Source: Salegentibacter salinarum
Lineage (GTDB): Bacteria > Bacteroidota > Bacteroidia > Flavobacteriales > Flavobacteriaceae
Length of the DNA: 64,000 nucleotides
Assembly: GCF_900168115.1 (NCBI RefSeq)
Contig: NZ_FUZC01000008.1
Span: 124,001-188,000 of the forward strand
Reading direction: 5' to 3'
The notes under the pieces are model-generated. The model worked only from the letters and a program-made list of their open reading frames with translations. It was not told where the DNA came from and searched no databases. This document shows positions 17,567 through 25,643 of this stretch, piece by piece; the first letter of the stretch is position 1; every line of letters begins with the position of its first letter. The position numbers and the translations under genes were made by a program.

Positions 17567-17589
17567 TAACCTACTAATCCGATAGGTTA
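17567..17589. promoter_or_regulatory. Candidate Rrf2 operator
   Basis: TAACCTA (17567-17573) and TAGGTTA (17583-17589) form a perfect 7-bp inverted repeat with a 9-base centre (CTAATCCGA). It begins at the predicted transcription start, so a bound protein would block initiation or clearance. The adjacent Rrf2 gene is the likely source of that protein (inferred from position and symmetry). Confidence 0.65.
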
Positions 17590-17611
17590 ATAGAATTAAA
17601 CGAAAAGGAAT

Positions 17612-17863
17612 ATGATACTGGATCAGGCAAAATCTAAAACCACTTATAAAAAAGACAGGACTTCAGAAAAGCCCTTGCGCAGTATTTTAAAAACGGTGAG
17701 TTGGAGAATTGTAGGAACCATAGATACAATAGTTATTTCCTGGTTGCTTACAGGAGAAATTGAAACCGCACTGGCAATTGGGTCGGTAGAATTGGTGACT
17801 AAGATGATCTTATATTTTGGCCACGAGCGGCTTTGGAATATGATCAGTTTTGGTAAGGAATAA
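17612..17863 (+). CDS. DUF2061 small membrane protein
   Basis: This 83-residue protein has a basic N-terminus followed by SWRIVGTIDTIVISWLLTG and ALAIGSVELVTKMILYFGHERLW, matching DUF2061 with two hydrophobic segments. DUF2061 genes often accompany sulfate-assimilation genes in bacteria; the molecular role is unknown, and a link to sulfate or sulfite transport would be a guess. It is the first gene of the operon behind the Rrf2-type operator. Confidence 0.85.
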   Translation: MILDQAKSKTTYKKDRTSEKPLRSILKTVSWRIVGTIDTIVISWLLTGEIETALAIGSVELVTKMILYFGHERLWNMISFGKE

Positions 17864-17926
17864 AATATATTTCAGAAAGTATATAAAGTATAGTTAGGCT
17901 CTGAAGGGCCAGAAAATTTGAAAAAG

Positions 17927-18556
17927 ATGAAACGGTACAGCGAAAAAGAATTAAAGATCCTCAACCAGCAGTTTAAAGGAATTACACCGGCAGAGATCGT
18001 ACAATGGGTAATATCTAACTCGGCCAGGCCGGTGATTACTACCAATTTCAGACCTTATGAAGCTGCAATTTTACACGCGGTTTCAGAGATTGACCCGGTA
18101 ATAAAAGTAATTTGGTGTGATACCGGTTACAATACGCCGCAAACTTACAAGCACGCGAAACAGGTGATAGACCAGTTATCGCTTAACGTTAAGCTTTACA
18201 CACCAAAGCAAACCGCGGCCTATCGTGATGCATTTTTTGGTGGAATTCCGGATATTAATAATCCGCAGCACGAAGAGTTTACCAAACAGGTAAAACTGGA
18301 ACCTTTTTTACGGGCTATGCGCCAGCAAAATCCTGATGTTTGGTTTACAAATCTTAGAAAAGGCCAGACCAGTTTTAGGGATAGTATAGATATTTTAAGC
18401 TACAGCAAAGATGGAATTTTAAAGGTAAGTCCGTTTTACCACTGGGGTGACGAAAAACTGGATGCTTATTTAGAGCAACACGACCTGCCAAACGAATTTA
18501 AATATTTTGATCCTACTAAAGTTTTGGAAAACCGTGAATGTGGCCTTCACGCTTAA
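17927..18556 (+). CDS. cysH: Phosphoadenylyl-sulfate (PAPS-type) reductase
   Basis: The product has 209 residues from the ATG at 17927 (a TTG nine bases upstream is in frame). The fold's signature VIWCDTGYNTPQTY and the C-terminal catalytic NRECGLHA with Cys206 are present. The paired cysteines (CC...CxxC) that hold a 4Fe-4S cluster in APS reductases are absent, so the enzyme should prefer PAPS and use thioredoxin. No APS kinase or sulfate adenylyltransferase gene (cysC, cysD, cysN) is in the window. The cysteine leader ORF starts ten bases after the stop. Confidence 0.92.
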   Translation: MKRYSEKELKILNQQFKGITPAEIVQWVISNSARPVITTNFRPYEAAILHAVSEIDPVIKVIWCDTGYNTPQTYKHAKQVIDQLSLNVKLYTPKQTAAYRDAFFGGIPDINNPQHEEFTKQVKLEPFLRAMRQQNPDVWFTNLRKGQTSFRDSIDILSYSKDGILKVSPFYHWGDEKLDAYLEQHDLPNEFKYFDPTKVLENRECGLHA

Positions 18557-18565
18557 TAAATTCAA

Positions 18566-18628
18566 ATGAAAAAAGAGCAAAAATATACTGTGATGTGCCG
18601 TTCACTAATGTGTATTACCTGCACTTAA
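18566..18628 (+). CDS. Leader peptide 3, Cys/Met-containing (intra-operon attenuation)
   Basis: This 20-codon ORF ends VMCRSLMCITCT, with three Cys and two internal Met codons in the last eleven residues. It lies directly after cysH and is followed 23 bases after its stop by an intrinsic terminator, then by sulfite reductase. Cysteine starvation would stall ribosomes at the Cys codons and could favour read-through into sulfite reductase and the siroheme genes. The position inside an operon means termination would leave DUF2061-cysH transcribed but cut off the later genes. The antiterminator is not obvious; ACCT (18617-18620) with AGGT (18655-18658) is only four pairs. Confidence 0.7.
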   Translation: MKKEQKYTVMCRSLMCITCT

Positions 18629-18651
18629 AAGAAGCTTTTTATAAAAATTAT

Positions 18652-18692
18652 AAAAGGTCCTTTTAAATGAAATTTCAAAAAAGGACTTTTTT
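18652..18692 (+). terminator. Leader 3 intrinsic terminator
   Basis: AAAAGGTCCTTTT (18652-18664) pairs with AAAAGGACTTTTT (18679-18691) with one G-U pair, and an inner AAAT/ATTT extends it. The stem ends in a T run. It closely resembles the terminator of methionine leader 2. Confidence 0.85.
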
Positions 18693-18736
18693 ATTAAATA
18701 CCTGTTTTTCAGGTTTCAATTTAAAAATTATCGATA

Positions 18737-20830
18737 ATGCAAAGTTTTAGAACCGAAATAGAAAACCCAATTGTAGAGCAAGATATCCTTGATTTAGAAA
18801 AGAAAATCAGGTTGTTTCGTGAGGGAAAAGCAGATGAAGAGAAATTCCGAAGCCTCCGTTTAGCGCGTGGGGTTTACGGGCAACGACAGGCGGGCGTACA
18901 AATGGTTCGAATAAAACTGCCATTTGGTAAAGTAACTTCAGAACAGCTGCACAGAATAGCCGATGTTTCTGATGAATATTCCAAAGGCCGTTTGCATATC
19001 ACAACGCGCCAGGATATCCAGATTCACCACGTGAGTTTAGACAGAACGCCAGAGCTTTGGGCGCAGCTGGAAAGAGATGATATTACTTTGCGTGAAGCCT
19101 GCGGAAACACGGTAAGAAACGTAACCGCTTCCCCAACCGCGGGAATTGATGTAAACGAACCTTTTGATGTTTCTCCATACGCACACGGAACTTTCCAGTT
19201 TTTCCTCCGTAACCCGATTTGCCAGGAAATGGGAAGGAAATTTAAAATTTCTTTCTCTTCTTCAGATGAAGATACTGCGCTGAGTTACATTCACGATCTT
19301 GGTTTTATCGCTAAGTTGAAAGAAGGAAAACGTGGCTTTAAAGTGATGTTGGGTGGCGGACTCGGTTCTCAACCAAGGCACGCCGATGAGCTCTATGATT
19401 TTCTTCCGGTTGAAGAAACCCTTCCTTTAATTGAAGGTGTATTGCGGGTTTTTGATCGGTACGGCGAACGTGCAAAACGATTAAAAGCAAGGATGAAATT
19501 TCTTGTAAAAGATATAGGAAAAGAAGCCTTTATGGAACTTGTAGCGGAACAAAACACGGCGCTTTCAAAAAACCATCCAAAATTTGACATTGAAAAATTT
19601 GAAGTAGCACCATCCTTACAGAATGTTGAAGTTCCTGCAGTAACAATTGAAGATCAGGAAGATTTTGAAACCTGGAAAAGTACCAATGTACTTCCGCAGA
19701 AACAGGAAGGCTTGTTTGCGGTTGGAATCCGGGTTCCCTTAGGAGATTTTTATACCGGTGGCGCAAGAAAACTTGCCGATTTGGTAAAGAAATACGCCGG
19801 AAATGAGATCAGGCTGAGTTTAAGACAGGATATATTAGTTCGTCACGTTCGGGAAGAATTTTTACCATTTTTCTATACAGAATTAAAAAAACTGGGCTAT
19901 GCTGATACCGGTTACGATAAAACCGTAGATATCACGGCCTGCCCGGGAACCGACACCTGTAACCTTGGAATCGCCAGCAGTACCGGAATTGCCGATGTGC
20001 TGGAAGATGTTTTAAAAGAAGAATATCCGCAGTTTATAAACGGTAAAGATATCACTATAAAAATAAGCGGTTGTATGAACGCCTGTGGGCAGCATAATAT
20101 GGCCGAGATCGGTTTCCAGGGTATGTCGGTTAAAGTTGGCAAAACCGTGGCACCGGCACTTCAGGTGTTATTGGGTGGCGGTACCCTTGGAGATGGACAG
20201 GGCCGTTTTGCCGATAAAGTGGTAAAAGTGCCCAGTAAACGTGGACCACAAGCTTTACGATTGTTGCTTAACGATTTTGAAGCAAATTCAACTTCCGAAG
20301 AAAAGTTTGCAGAATATTACGACAGGCAGGGGAAAACCTATTTCTACGATCTATTAAAAGAATTGGCCGATACTTCAAACCTAACAGAAAACGAATTTGT
20401 AGACTGGGGCCACGAAGAGCCATATATAAAAGCAGTAGGAGTTGGCGAATGTGCCGGCGTGGTTATAGACCTTATCGCTACACTTTTATTTGAAAGTGAA
20501 GAAAAGATCGACAATGCAAAAAGTGCACTGGAAAGAAAAGCCTGGGCCGATAGTATTTATCATTCCTATACATCAATTGTGAATTCCGCTAAAGCTTTGT
20601 TGCTGGCAGAAGAGGTGAAGACAAATACCCAGGCGGGGATTATTTCACAGTTTGATGAGTTGTTTGTAGATACCGGTAAGATTGAATTATCGACTTCTTT
20701 TAAAGAATTCGCTTATCAAATGAACGAGCACGAGCCTACTGAAGCTTTTGCAAATAAATATTTAGAAGACGCGCATTTGTTCTTAAAAAGAGTTGATGCA
20801 TTTAGAACGAAGGAGGTACAGAATGTATAA
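18737..20830 (+). CDS. sir: Assimilatory sulfite reductase (siroheme, 4Fe-4S; ferredoxin-type)
   Basis: The protein has 697 residues. Two nitrite/sulfite reductase half-domains are present (RLHITTRQDIQIHHV and EIRLSLRQDILVRHV). The siroheme/4Fe-4S ligands are in ACPGTDTC and SGCMNACGQH (Cx5C and Cx3C). The family includes nitrite reductases, but the neighbours (cysH, siroheme synthesis) point to sulfite. About 130 extra C-terminal residues after position 560 form a helical extension often annotated as HEPN-like. It reduces sulfite to sulfide, presumably with electrons from ferredoxin and the reductase encoded at the end of the operon. It is preceded by a cysteine-leader attenuator. Confidence 0.93.
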   Translation: MQSFRTEIENPIVEQDILDLEKKIRLFREGKADEEKFRSLRLARGVYGQRQAGVQMVRIKLPFGKVTSEQLHRIADVSDEYSKGRLHITTRQDIQIHHVSLDRTPELWAQLERDDITLREACGNTVRNVTASPTAGIDVNEPFDVSPYAHGTFQFFLRNPICQEMGRKFKISFSSSDEDTALSYIHDLGFIAKLKEGKRGFKVMLGGGLGSQPRHADELYDFLPVEETLPLIEGVLRVFDRYGERAKRLKARMKFLVKDIGKEAFMELVAEQNTALSKNHPKFDIEKFEVAPSLQNVEVPAVTIEDQEDFETWKSTNVLPQKQEGLFAVGIRVPLGDFYTGGARKLADLVKKYAGNEIRLSLRQDILVRHVREEFLPFFYTELKKLGYADTGYDKTVDITACPGTDTCNLGIASSTGIADVLEDVLKEEYPQFINGKDITIKISGCMNACGQHNMAEIGFQGMSVKVGKTVAPALQVLLGGGTLGDGQGRFADKVVKVPSKRGPQALRLLLNDFEANSTSEEKFAEYYDRQGKTYFYDLLKELADTSNLTENEFVDWGHEEPYIKAVGVGECAGVVIDLIATLLFESEEKIDNAKSALERKAWADSIYHSYTSIVNSAKALLLAEEVKTNTQAGIISQFDELFVDTGKIELSTSFKEFAYQMNEHEPTEAFANKYLEDAHLFLKRVDAFRTKEVQNV
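20811..20817 (+). promoter_or_regulatory. Strong Shine-Dalgarno for the SUMT gene
   Basis: AGGAGGT lies five bases before the ATG at 20823. Such a full Shine-Dalgarno is rare in flavobacteria and in this window. It decides the start of the downstream gene and probably supports re-initiation, since the sulfite reductase stop at 20828-20830 overlaps that start. Confidence 0.75.
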
Positions 20831-21605
20831 TTCACCAAAATTAAGCGTGGTTGGCGCCGGGCCTGGAGATCCGGAACTAATCACCATAAAAGCTTTAAAT
20901 ACTTTAAAAGATGCGAAAGTAGTGCTTTTCGATGCGCTCATAAATCGCGATCTTTTAGAATATGCGCCGCAGGCTGAACATATTTTTGTTGGAAAACGAA
21001 AAGATAAGCACCGCTACTCGCAGGATGAAATTAACGAGCTTATCGTAAGATACGCCCTGGAAAGAGGCCACGTGGTTCGCTTAAAAGGTGGCGATCCATT
21101 TATCTTCGGAAGGGGATCTGAGGAGATTAATTATGCCAAAAGCAAAGGTTTGGAAACGGCTGTGGTTTCAGGAATTACTTCCTCAATAGCAGTTCCTGCA
21201 AATGTTGGAATTCCGCTAACCCAACGGGGAACTTCAGAAAGTTTTTGGGTGATTACGGGAACAACAACGCAGAAAAAACTTTCTGAAGATGTTCGTCTGG
21301 CAGCCCAATCTACTGCAACGGTGGTGATTTTAATGGGAATGGCAAAACTTGCTGAAATCGTAAAGGTTTTTAGCCACTACGGAAAAGAAAATGTTCCGGT
21401 AGGAATTATTCAGAATGGAACTACCGCTAATGAGCAATCCGGGTTTGGAACCATTAAAAGTATAGAGAAAGTAGTTGCTGAAAAACAATTAACCGCTCCG
21501 GCAATTATCGTTATCGGGGAAGTAGTTCGCGAGAGCGGACAGCTTAAAGCGGTTTTTAAAAATGTCAAGGAATACGAATTTCGAAATTCCCCAATTTTAG
21601 ACTAG
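20823..21605 (+). CDS. cobA: Uroporphyrinogen-III C-methyltransferase (SUMT)
   Basis: The product has 260 residues, beginning at the ATG that follows AGGAGGT. Motifs of SAM-dependent SUMT are clear: VGAGPGDPELITIKAL at the N-terminus, VRLKGGDPFIFGRGSEE, and GIPLTQRG. It makes precorrin-2 from uroporphyrinogen III, the first step to siroheme. The start overlaps the sulfite reductase end by eight bases, and the next gene begins four bases after its stop. The operon thus supplies the cofactor together with the enzyme that needs it. Confidence 0.94.
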   Translation: MYNSPKLSVVGAGPGDPELITIKALNTLKDAKVVLFDALINRDLLEYAPQAEHIFVGKRKDKHRYSQDEINELIVRYALERGHVVRLKGGDPFIFGRGSEEINYAKSKGLETAVVSGITSSIAVPANVGIPLTQRGTSESFWVITGTTTQKKLSEDVRLAAQSTATVVILMGMAKLAEIVKVFSHYGKENVPVGIIQNGTTANEQSGFGTIKSIEKVVAEKQLTAPAIIVIGEVVRESGQLKAVFKNVKEYEFRNSPILD

Positions 21606-21608
21606 TCT

Positions 21609-22202
21609 ATGGAAGAGAGAAACGAATTATACCCAGTCTTTTTAAAGGTCAATAAACTGAATATTCTGGTCGTAGGAGGCGGACAGGTGGGTCATGAAAA
21701 ACTTCATTTCCTGTTTAAATCGAGCCCCAATGCCAATGTAGAAATTGTAGCAAAATGGTTTTTGCCTGAAACAGAAGAACTGGCAAAAAAACACGGAGCC
21801 AAGTTGACCAAAGGCAGGTACAGAAGAAAATATCTTAAGAACCGGCATTTTGTAATTGCGGCTACTAACGATGCGAAATTAAATAAGCGGGTCTACAAAC
21901 ACGCCAAAAAGCGATATTTACTGGCCAATATAGCCGATACCCCGGAACTCTGCGATTTTTATATGGGCGGAATTGTAAATAAAGGCCACGTAAAAATAGC
22001 GATTTCCACAAATGGAAAATCGCCTACCGCGGCAAAGCGTTTACGCCAGTTTTTTGAGGAAGTAATTCCCGAAGACGTAAACCAGATGGTAGAAAACCTC
22101 AATGAATACCGAAGCACTATAAAGGGCGATTTTGAAGCCAAAGTAGAGCAAATGAATTCTATAACCGAATCTTTAAAAGTTAAAAACAAAAGTGATGATT
22201 AA
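21609..22202 (+). CDS. Precorrin-2 dehydrogenase / sirohydrochlorin ferrochelatase (CysG N-terminal or Met8 type)
   Basis: The protein has 197 residues. It has the Rossmann motif NILVVGGGQVGHEK and the family segment HFVIAATNDAKLNKRVYKHAKKR...ANIADTPELCDFYMGGIVNKGHVKIAISTNGKSP. It oxidises precorrin-2 to sirohydrochlorin and probably inserts iron. Together with SUMT it does the work that CysG does as one fused protein in enterobacteria. It is tightly packed in the operon; the next start overlaps its end by a few bases. Confidence 0.92.
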   Translation: MEERNELYPVFLKVNKLNILVVGGGQVGHEKLHFLFKSSPNANVEIVAKWFLPETEELAKKHGAKLTKGRYRRKYLKNRHFVIAATNDAKLNKRVYKHAKKRYLLANIADTPELCDFYMGGIVNKGHVKIAISTNGKSPTAAKRLRQFFEEVIPEDVNQMVENLNEYRSTIKGDFEAKVEQMNSITESLKVKNKSDD

Positions 22203-23259
22203 AACAGATATCCTGATAATTGGGGCCGGCCCAACCGGTTTGTTTACCGTTTTTGAAGCGGGATTACTAAAGTTAAAAACCCATTTAATAGACGCACTGC
22301 CGCAACCCGGCGGGCAATGTTCTGAGATATATCCTAAAAAACCAATTTATGATATTCCGGCATTTCCTGAAATTTTAGCGGGAGATTTGGTTGGAAACCT
22401 CATGGAACAAATAAAACCATTTGAACCCGGTTTCACGTTGGGCGAACGCGCCGAAACTTTGGAAAAACTGGACGATGGTACGTTTATCGTAACCACCAAT
22501 AAAGGAACTAAACACCACGCCCCGGTAGTTGCAATTGCCGGCGGATTAGGTTCTTTTGAACCCAGAAAACCCCCAATTGCCAATATTACAGATTTTGAAG
22601 ATAAAGGGGTTTCTTATTTTATTAAAGATCCTGAAGTTTACCGCGATAAAAAAGTAGTGATAGCCGGTGGTGGCGATTCAGCATTAGACTGGGCCATTTA
22701 CCTGGCCGATGTTGCTTCTGAAGTTGCCCTGGTACACCGTAGAGCAGAATTCCGTGGCGCATTGGACTCTGTGGAAAGGGTTTCAGAACTGGCCAAACTC
22801 GGTAAGATTGAAATGATTACCAATGCTGAGGTTGTTGGCCTTAGAGGTGAAGATCAGCTTGAGCAGGTGGTAATTAGGCATAAAGATGAAGCCCGTGGAG
22901 AGGAATTTAAAGATGTAGATGAATTTATCCCGCTTTTCGGATTGTCGCCTAAACTGGGGCCAATTGGAAGCTGGGGACTGGAAATAGAGAAAAACGCGAT
23001 TAAAGTTGATAATTCTTACGATTATCAAACCAACATTCCCGGCGTTTATGCCATTGGCGATGTAAACACCTATAAAGGAAAATTGAAATTGATCCTTTCC
23101 GGGTTTCACGAAGCCGCGATTATGTGTCAAAGTGCTTACCAGCGAATTTTCCCTGATAAAAAATATGTACTTAAATATACCACCGTTGGCGGCGTAACCG
23201 GATTTGACGGTAGTAAAAAAGAAGCCAAAAAAGAAGTGGTACAGAGTATCGGCGTGTAA
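22195..23259 (+). CDS. Ferredoxin/flavodoxin-NADP+ reductase, thioredoxin-reductase-like
   Basis: The product has 354 residues from the ATG at 22195 (a GTG just before is in frame). FAD is bound by ILIIGAGPTGLFTVFEAG and NADPH by VVIAGGGDSALDWAI; VYAIGDVNTYKGKLKLI is the second FAD contact. There is no CxxC redox pair, which separates it from true thioredoxin reductases and places it with the TrxR-like ferredoxin-NADP reductases. Being last in the sulfate-reduction operon, it most likely feeds electrons to sulfite reductase through ferredoxin; this is inferred from context. Confidence 0.88.
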   Translation: MIKTDILIIGAGPTGLFTVFEAGLLKLKTHLIDALPQPGGQCSEIYPKKPIYDIPAFPEILAGDLVGNLMEQIKPFEPGFTLGERAETLEKLDDGTFIVTTNKGTKHHAPVVAIAGGLGSFEPRKPPIANITDFEDKGVSYFIKDPEVYRDKKVVIAGGGDSALDWAIYLADVASEVALVHRRAEFRGALDSVERVSELAKLGKIEMITNAEVVGLRGEDQLEQVVIRHKDEARGEEFKDVDEFIPLFGLSPKLGPIGSWGLEIEKNAIKVDNSYDYQTNIPGVYAIGDVNTYKGKLKLILSGFHEAAIMCQSAYQRIFPDKKYVLKYTTVGGVTGFDGSKKEAKKEVVQSIGV

Positions 23260-23580
23260 ATTACCACTTGTCCCCAATAGGGAATTAATCAGAATAAAAT
23301 AAAATTTTTTAAAGCTTATTAAGCCCCCCTCCTTTTTAAGGGGGGCGATAGGCCGGGGTGGTTCAAGCCTTCCGTTATTCCTTTGGAATGCCAGCTTTTC
23401 CTTGAAAGGGAAGGAGCTTAAAATTTAAACATCAGAGTTTTTATGGCCCATATTGGTTTAAGCGAATCCTGAGGGAGTAGGGACGCCGACTTGTCGGTTT
23501 AATTTTTTGTTTCTTGGTTTTCTAAATTACATTTCGACAAGAAGCGTTATTTGCAATAACCGAAGTTAGCTCCTGGCGGG
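23260..23580. repeat. Non-coding region with hairpin repeats
   Basis: A perfect GCCCCCCT/AGGGGGGC hairpin (23323-23346) can terminate the sulfate operon. Downstream come GGCCGGGGTGGTT and an imperfect hairpin at 23393-23418 (AGCTTTTCCTT...AAGGAGCT). These look like the short GC-rich repeats common between flavobacterial genes. A GTTATT-TGC-AATAAC inverted repeat lies near 23547-23561. GGGAGTAGGGACGC at 23473-23486 recurs at 25341. I see no gene here. Confidence 0.55.
23473..23486 (+). repeat. Left copy of 14-bp repeat flanking the PIN/ImmA pair
   Basis: GGGAGTAGGGACGC here matches GGGAGTAGGCACGC at 25341-25354 in 13 of 14 bases and the same orientation. The two copies bracket the toxin-antitoxin-like pair. 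Confidence 0.5.
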
Positions 23581-24087
23581 TTATAGGTGACAAACAAAAT
23601 TTATATTTACCTTTTTAATAAATTCAAAGTCATCAATCCATTCAACCTTCATATTTTCACAAACGTGTGGAATTTTTATTTTCGTTTGTTTTTTGATAAA
23701 ATCTTTCTGCTCTTTGGTGACGACAATTGCTTTTTCATTCATCGCGTGTGCTATAACCCAAGGATCTGCTTTGGAATGAATCTGATTGCTTGATACTAAA
23801 TACTTATGGTTTGGATTAGTAGCATATATTTCTTTTAAGCAATTAGCAACTGACCCGTCAATTTTTCTGATTGGAATATCACTTTTTTTTAACCATTCGA
23901 AAAGATCATCTTCACCTTTTTCAATTTCTTCAAAAACAACTTCTGGAATAAATATTATTCCTTTCTTTCCTAATTCGTTTAATACCTGCCAGTAAGAAGG
24001 ACAAATTTCGGGTGAGTAATATTTTTGCCAAGCTTGTATAAGAATGTTGGCATCTATGCAAAAAATGGTCCTTTCGTCCTCAAACAT
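23581..24087 (-). CDS. PIN-like DUF4411 protein, probable toxin
   Basis: The product has 168 residues. It begins FCIDANILIQAW, with the first conserved Asp of PIN-fold ribonucleases, and ends in KADPWVIAHAMNEKAIVVTKE, with the later acidic pair. This matches DUF4411, a PIN-like family usually encoded next to an XRE/ImmA protein. Cleavage of RNA is the expected activity; it is not proven for this family. Its ATG overlaps the stop of the upstream partner by one base (TAATG), showing translational coupling. Sequence and codon use look more AT-rich than the surrounding sulfur genes, in keeping with acquisition. Confidence 0.85.
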   Translation of the reverse strand: MFEDERTIFCIDANILIQAWQKYYSPEICPSYWQVLNELGKKGIIFIPEVVFEEIEKGEDDLFEWLKKSDIPIRKIDGSVANCLKEIYATNPNHKYLVSSNQIHSKADPWVIAHAMNEKAIVVTKEQKDFIKKQTKIKIPHVCENMKVEWIDDFEFIKKVNINFVCHL

Positions 24088-25259
24088 TAAGCTAGTAGTT
24101 TTTCAAACTTTTGGAATTTATTTATTTGTGTATTTAATAGATTGCTTGCAATTGATGGTGAAATAGTTCCATTTTTGAAAGAATCCATAACAATTCTGGT
24201 GAAAAGTTTACTGTTCTTATTTAATCTTAAAAGATATGTATCTGGCCCAGAATCTTTCTTTTTTTGCCTTAACTTTCTTTCTTCTTCTTTGGCTACAAAT
24301 TTCTCAAATTCTTCTTGAGCCTCATTCTTTAAAAATTGATAACTATTGTTTGAAATCAAATTTAGTTTAAGAAAACGAACCAATAATGCGAATGAGCTAA
24401 CACCAAGCTCTTTTGCTTGTTTAAAAACATTTTTATTTGAACTATATACTTCTTCCCCCATTTGAACTATAAGTTCTCTAGGCATTAAAGCGTTAGCAGC
24501 AACTTGATTACAAAATAATTCAACAGGATGAAATTTAGATTTAGGTTTTTCACTATAATCTATATCTATTTCATTTGATATTCCTGACTTAGCAATCCAA
24601 ATATGAGCTAATTCGTGTACTAGGGTGAATAATTGTGGAGCATCCCAGTTTTTTGTATTAATAAATATAAATGGAGCATATTTATCTGCAATTGCAAAAC
24701 CTTGGATTAGATCTCGATTTAAGACCAATTTCGAATGCAGATAACTAGTTCTTGAAATAAATATTCCGGCTGACTCCGCCTTATCAATCCACTCTGAAAT
24801 TGGTCTTTTTGAATAGTCGTTTGGATTTATTTTAAGTGTGTTTAAAATGTCTCTAGCAACTGTTTCTGGGTTATCATTGATAGAAAATTTACCTACGAAA
24901 TCTAGTTGGTCTTCACCAGTTTCTTCAAATAATTCACTAATCCAATTTTGTTTTTCTTGAATATCACGAATTATAAAAATTGATGCTGTATCCAGTTTTT
25001 TTGAATCGTCCCTTCGATAATCTTGTAATGGTTGAAAATCTTTTGGTATCTCTGGTAAGAAAAATAATGAGAATGGTCTTCGATATCCTTTGGCAAGTAA
25101 TTTTGCTTGTCTAATTGTTGGATAACCCGTTCCATTTTCCCAGGTTTCTAATCTTTCTGAAGAAACTTCAGCTTTCTTAGCACCATCTTCCAATGAGATA
25201 TTGGCGGACTCCCTAGCCCACTTTAAAATCTCAGAGGTAATAAATGCTTTATCTGCCAT
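24087..25259 (-). CDS. XRE-HTH + ImmA/IrrE metallopeptidase, probable antitoxin/regulator
   Basis: The protein has 390 residues. Residues about 10-60 form an XRE helix-turn-helix (ISLEDGAKKAEVSSERLETWENGTGYPTIRQAKLLAKGY). The middle holds a zinc-peptidase motif HELAH (LFTLVHELAHIWIA) of the ImmA/IrrE family. Such proteins pair with PIN or DUF4411 toxins and are thought to repress the operon and neutralise the toxin. It lies upstream of and overlaps the toxin gene. The pair interrupts a block of sulfur-metabolism genes and is bracketed by short direct repeats. Confidence 0.88.
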   Translation of the reverse strand: MADKAFITSEILKWARESANISLEDGAKKAEVSSERLETWENGTGYPTIRQAKLLAKGYRRPFSLFFLPEIPKDFQPLQDYRRDDSKKLDTASIFIIRDIQEKQNWISELFEETGEDQLDFVGKFSINDNPETVARDILNTLKINPNDYSKRPISEWIDKAESAGIFISRTSYLHSKLVLNRDLIQGFAIADKYAPFIFINTKNWDAPQLFTLVHELAHIWIAKSGISNEIDIDYSEKPKSKFHPVELFCNQVAANALMPRELIVQMGEEVYSSNKNVFKQAKELGVSSFALLVRFLKLNLISNNSYQFLKNEAQEEFEKFVAKEEERKLRQKKKDSGPDTYLLRLNKNSKLFTRIVMDSFKNGTISPSIASNLLNTQINKFQKFEKLLA

Positions 25260-25643
25260 TACTTTTACAAATGTAAAATTTTTATCTAGATAAGTTCATT
25301 TTTAGCATGCATCGAATGGTTTCGTATAAGGAAAAGTTGCGGGAGTAGGCACGCTTTTTCTCGGCTTTGCTATTTTTAACTTGGTGAGTAAAATAGCACA
25401 TTTTCACCAGAATACCCGCTATTTACAGTTAACTGATGTTATAATTGGTATTCCTTTTACCAAGGTCTATTCCTTGTTACATTAATAAACCTTCCGTTTT
25501 ACGAGAAACCGTAAACCCGGCATTTTCTGGAACCTTACCATCCTAACCTGGGAGCTTGAAATCTAAATTTCCAAGTGTCGATTACTATGGGAACCGTGAG
25601 GTTTTTTAGTAAGCTTTAGCTAAATTTGTTTAAAACAAGAATT
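25260..25643. other. Intergenic region upstream of osmC
   Basis: This holds the promoter area of the ImmA/PIN pair (minus strand), the right 14-bp repeat, and TAAATTTG at 25621-25628, which fits the -7 element for osmC. The middle part, about 25400-25600, carries no feature I can name. Confidence 0.5.
25341..25354 (+). repeat. Right copy of 14-bp repeat flanking the PIN/ImmA pair
   Basis: GGGAGTAGGCACGC differs by one base from the copy at 23473-23486. It lies about 80 bases upstream of the ImmA start codon. Confidence 0.5.

Noticed and set aside
23547-23590. Possible integron-type attC site near the toxin gene (GTTATT-TGC-AATAAC)
   Set aside because: The core sites GTTRRRY and RYYYAAC are not convincingly present and no integrase is in the window.
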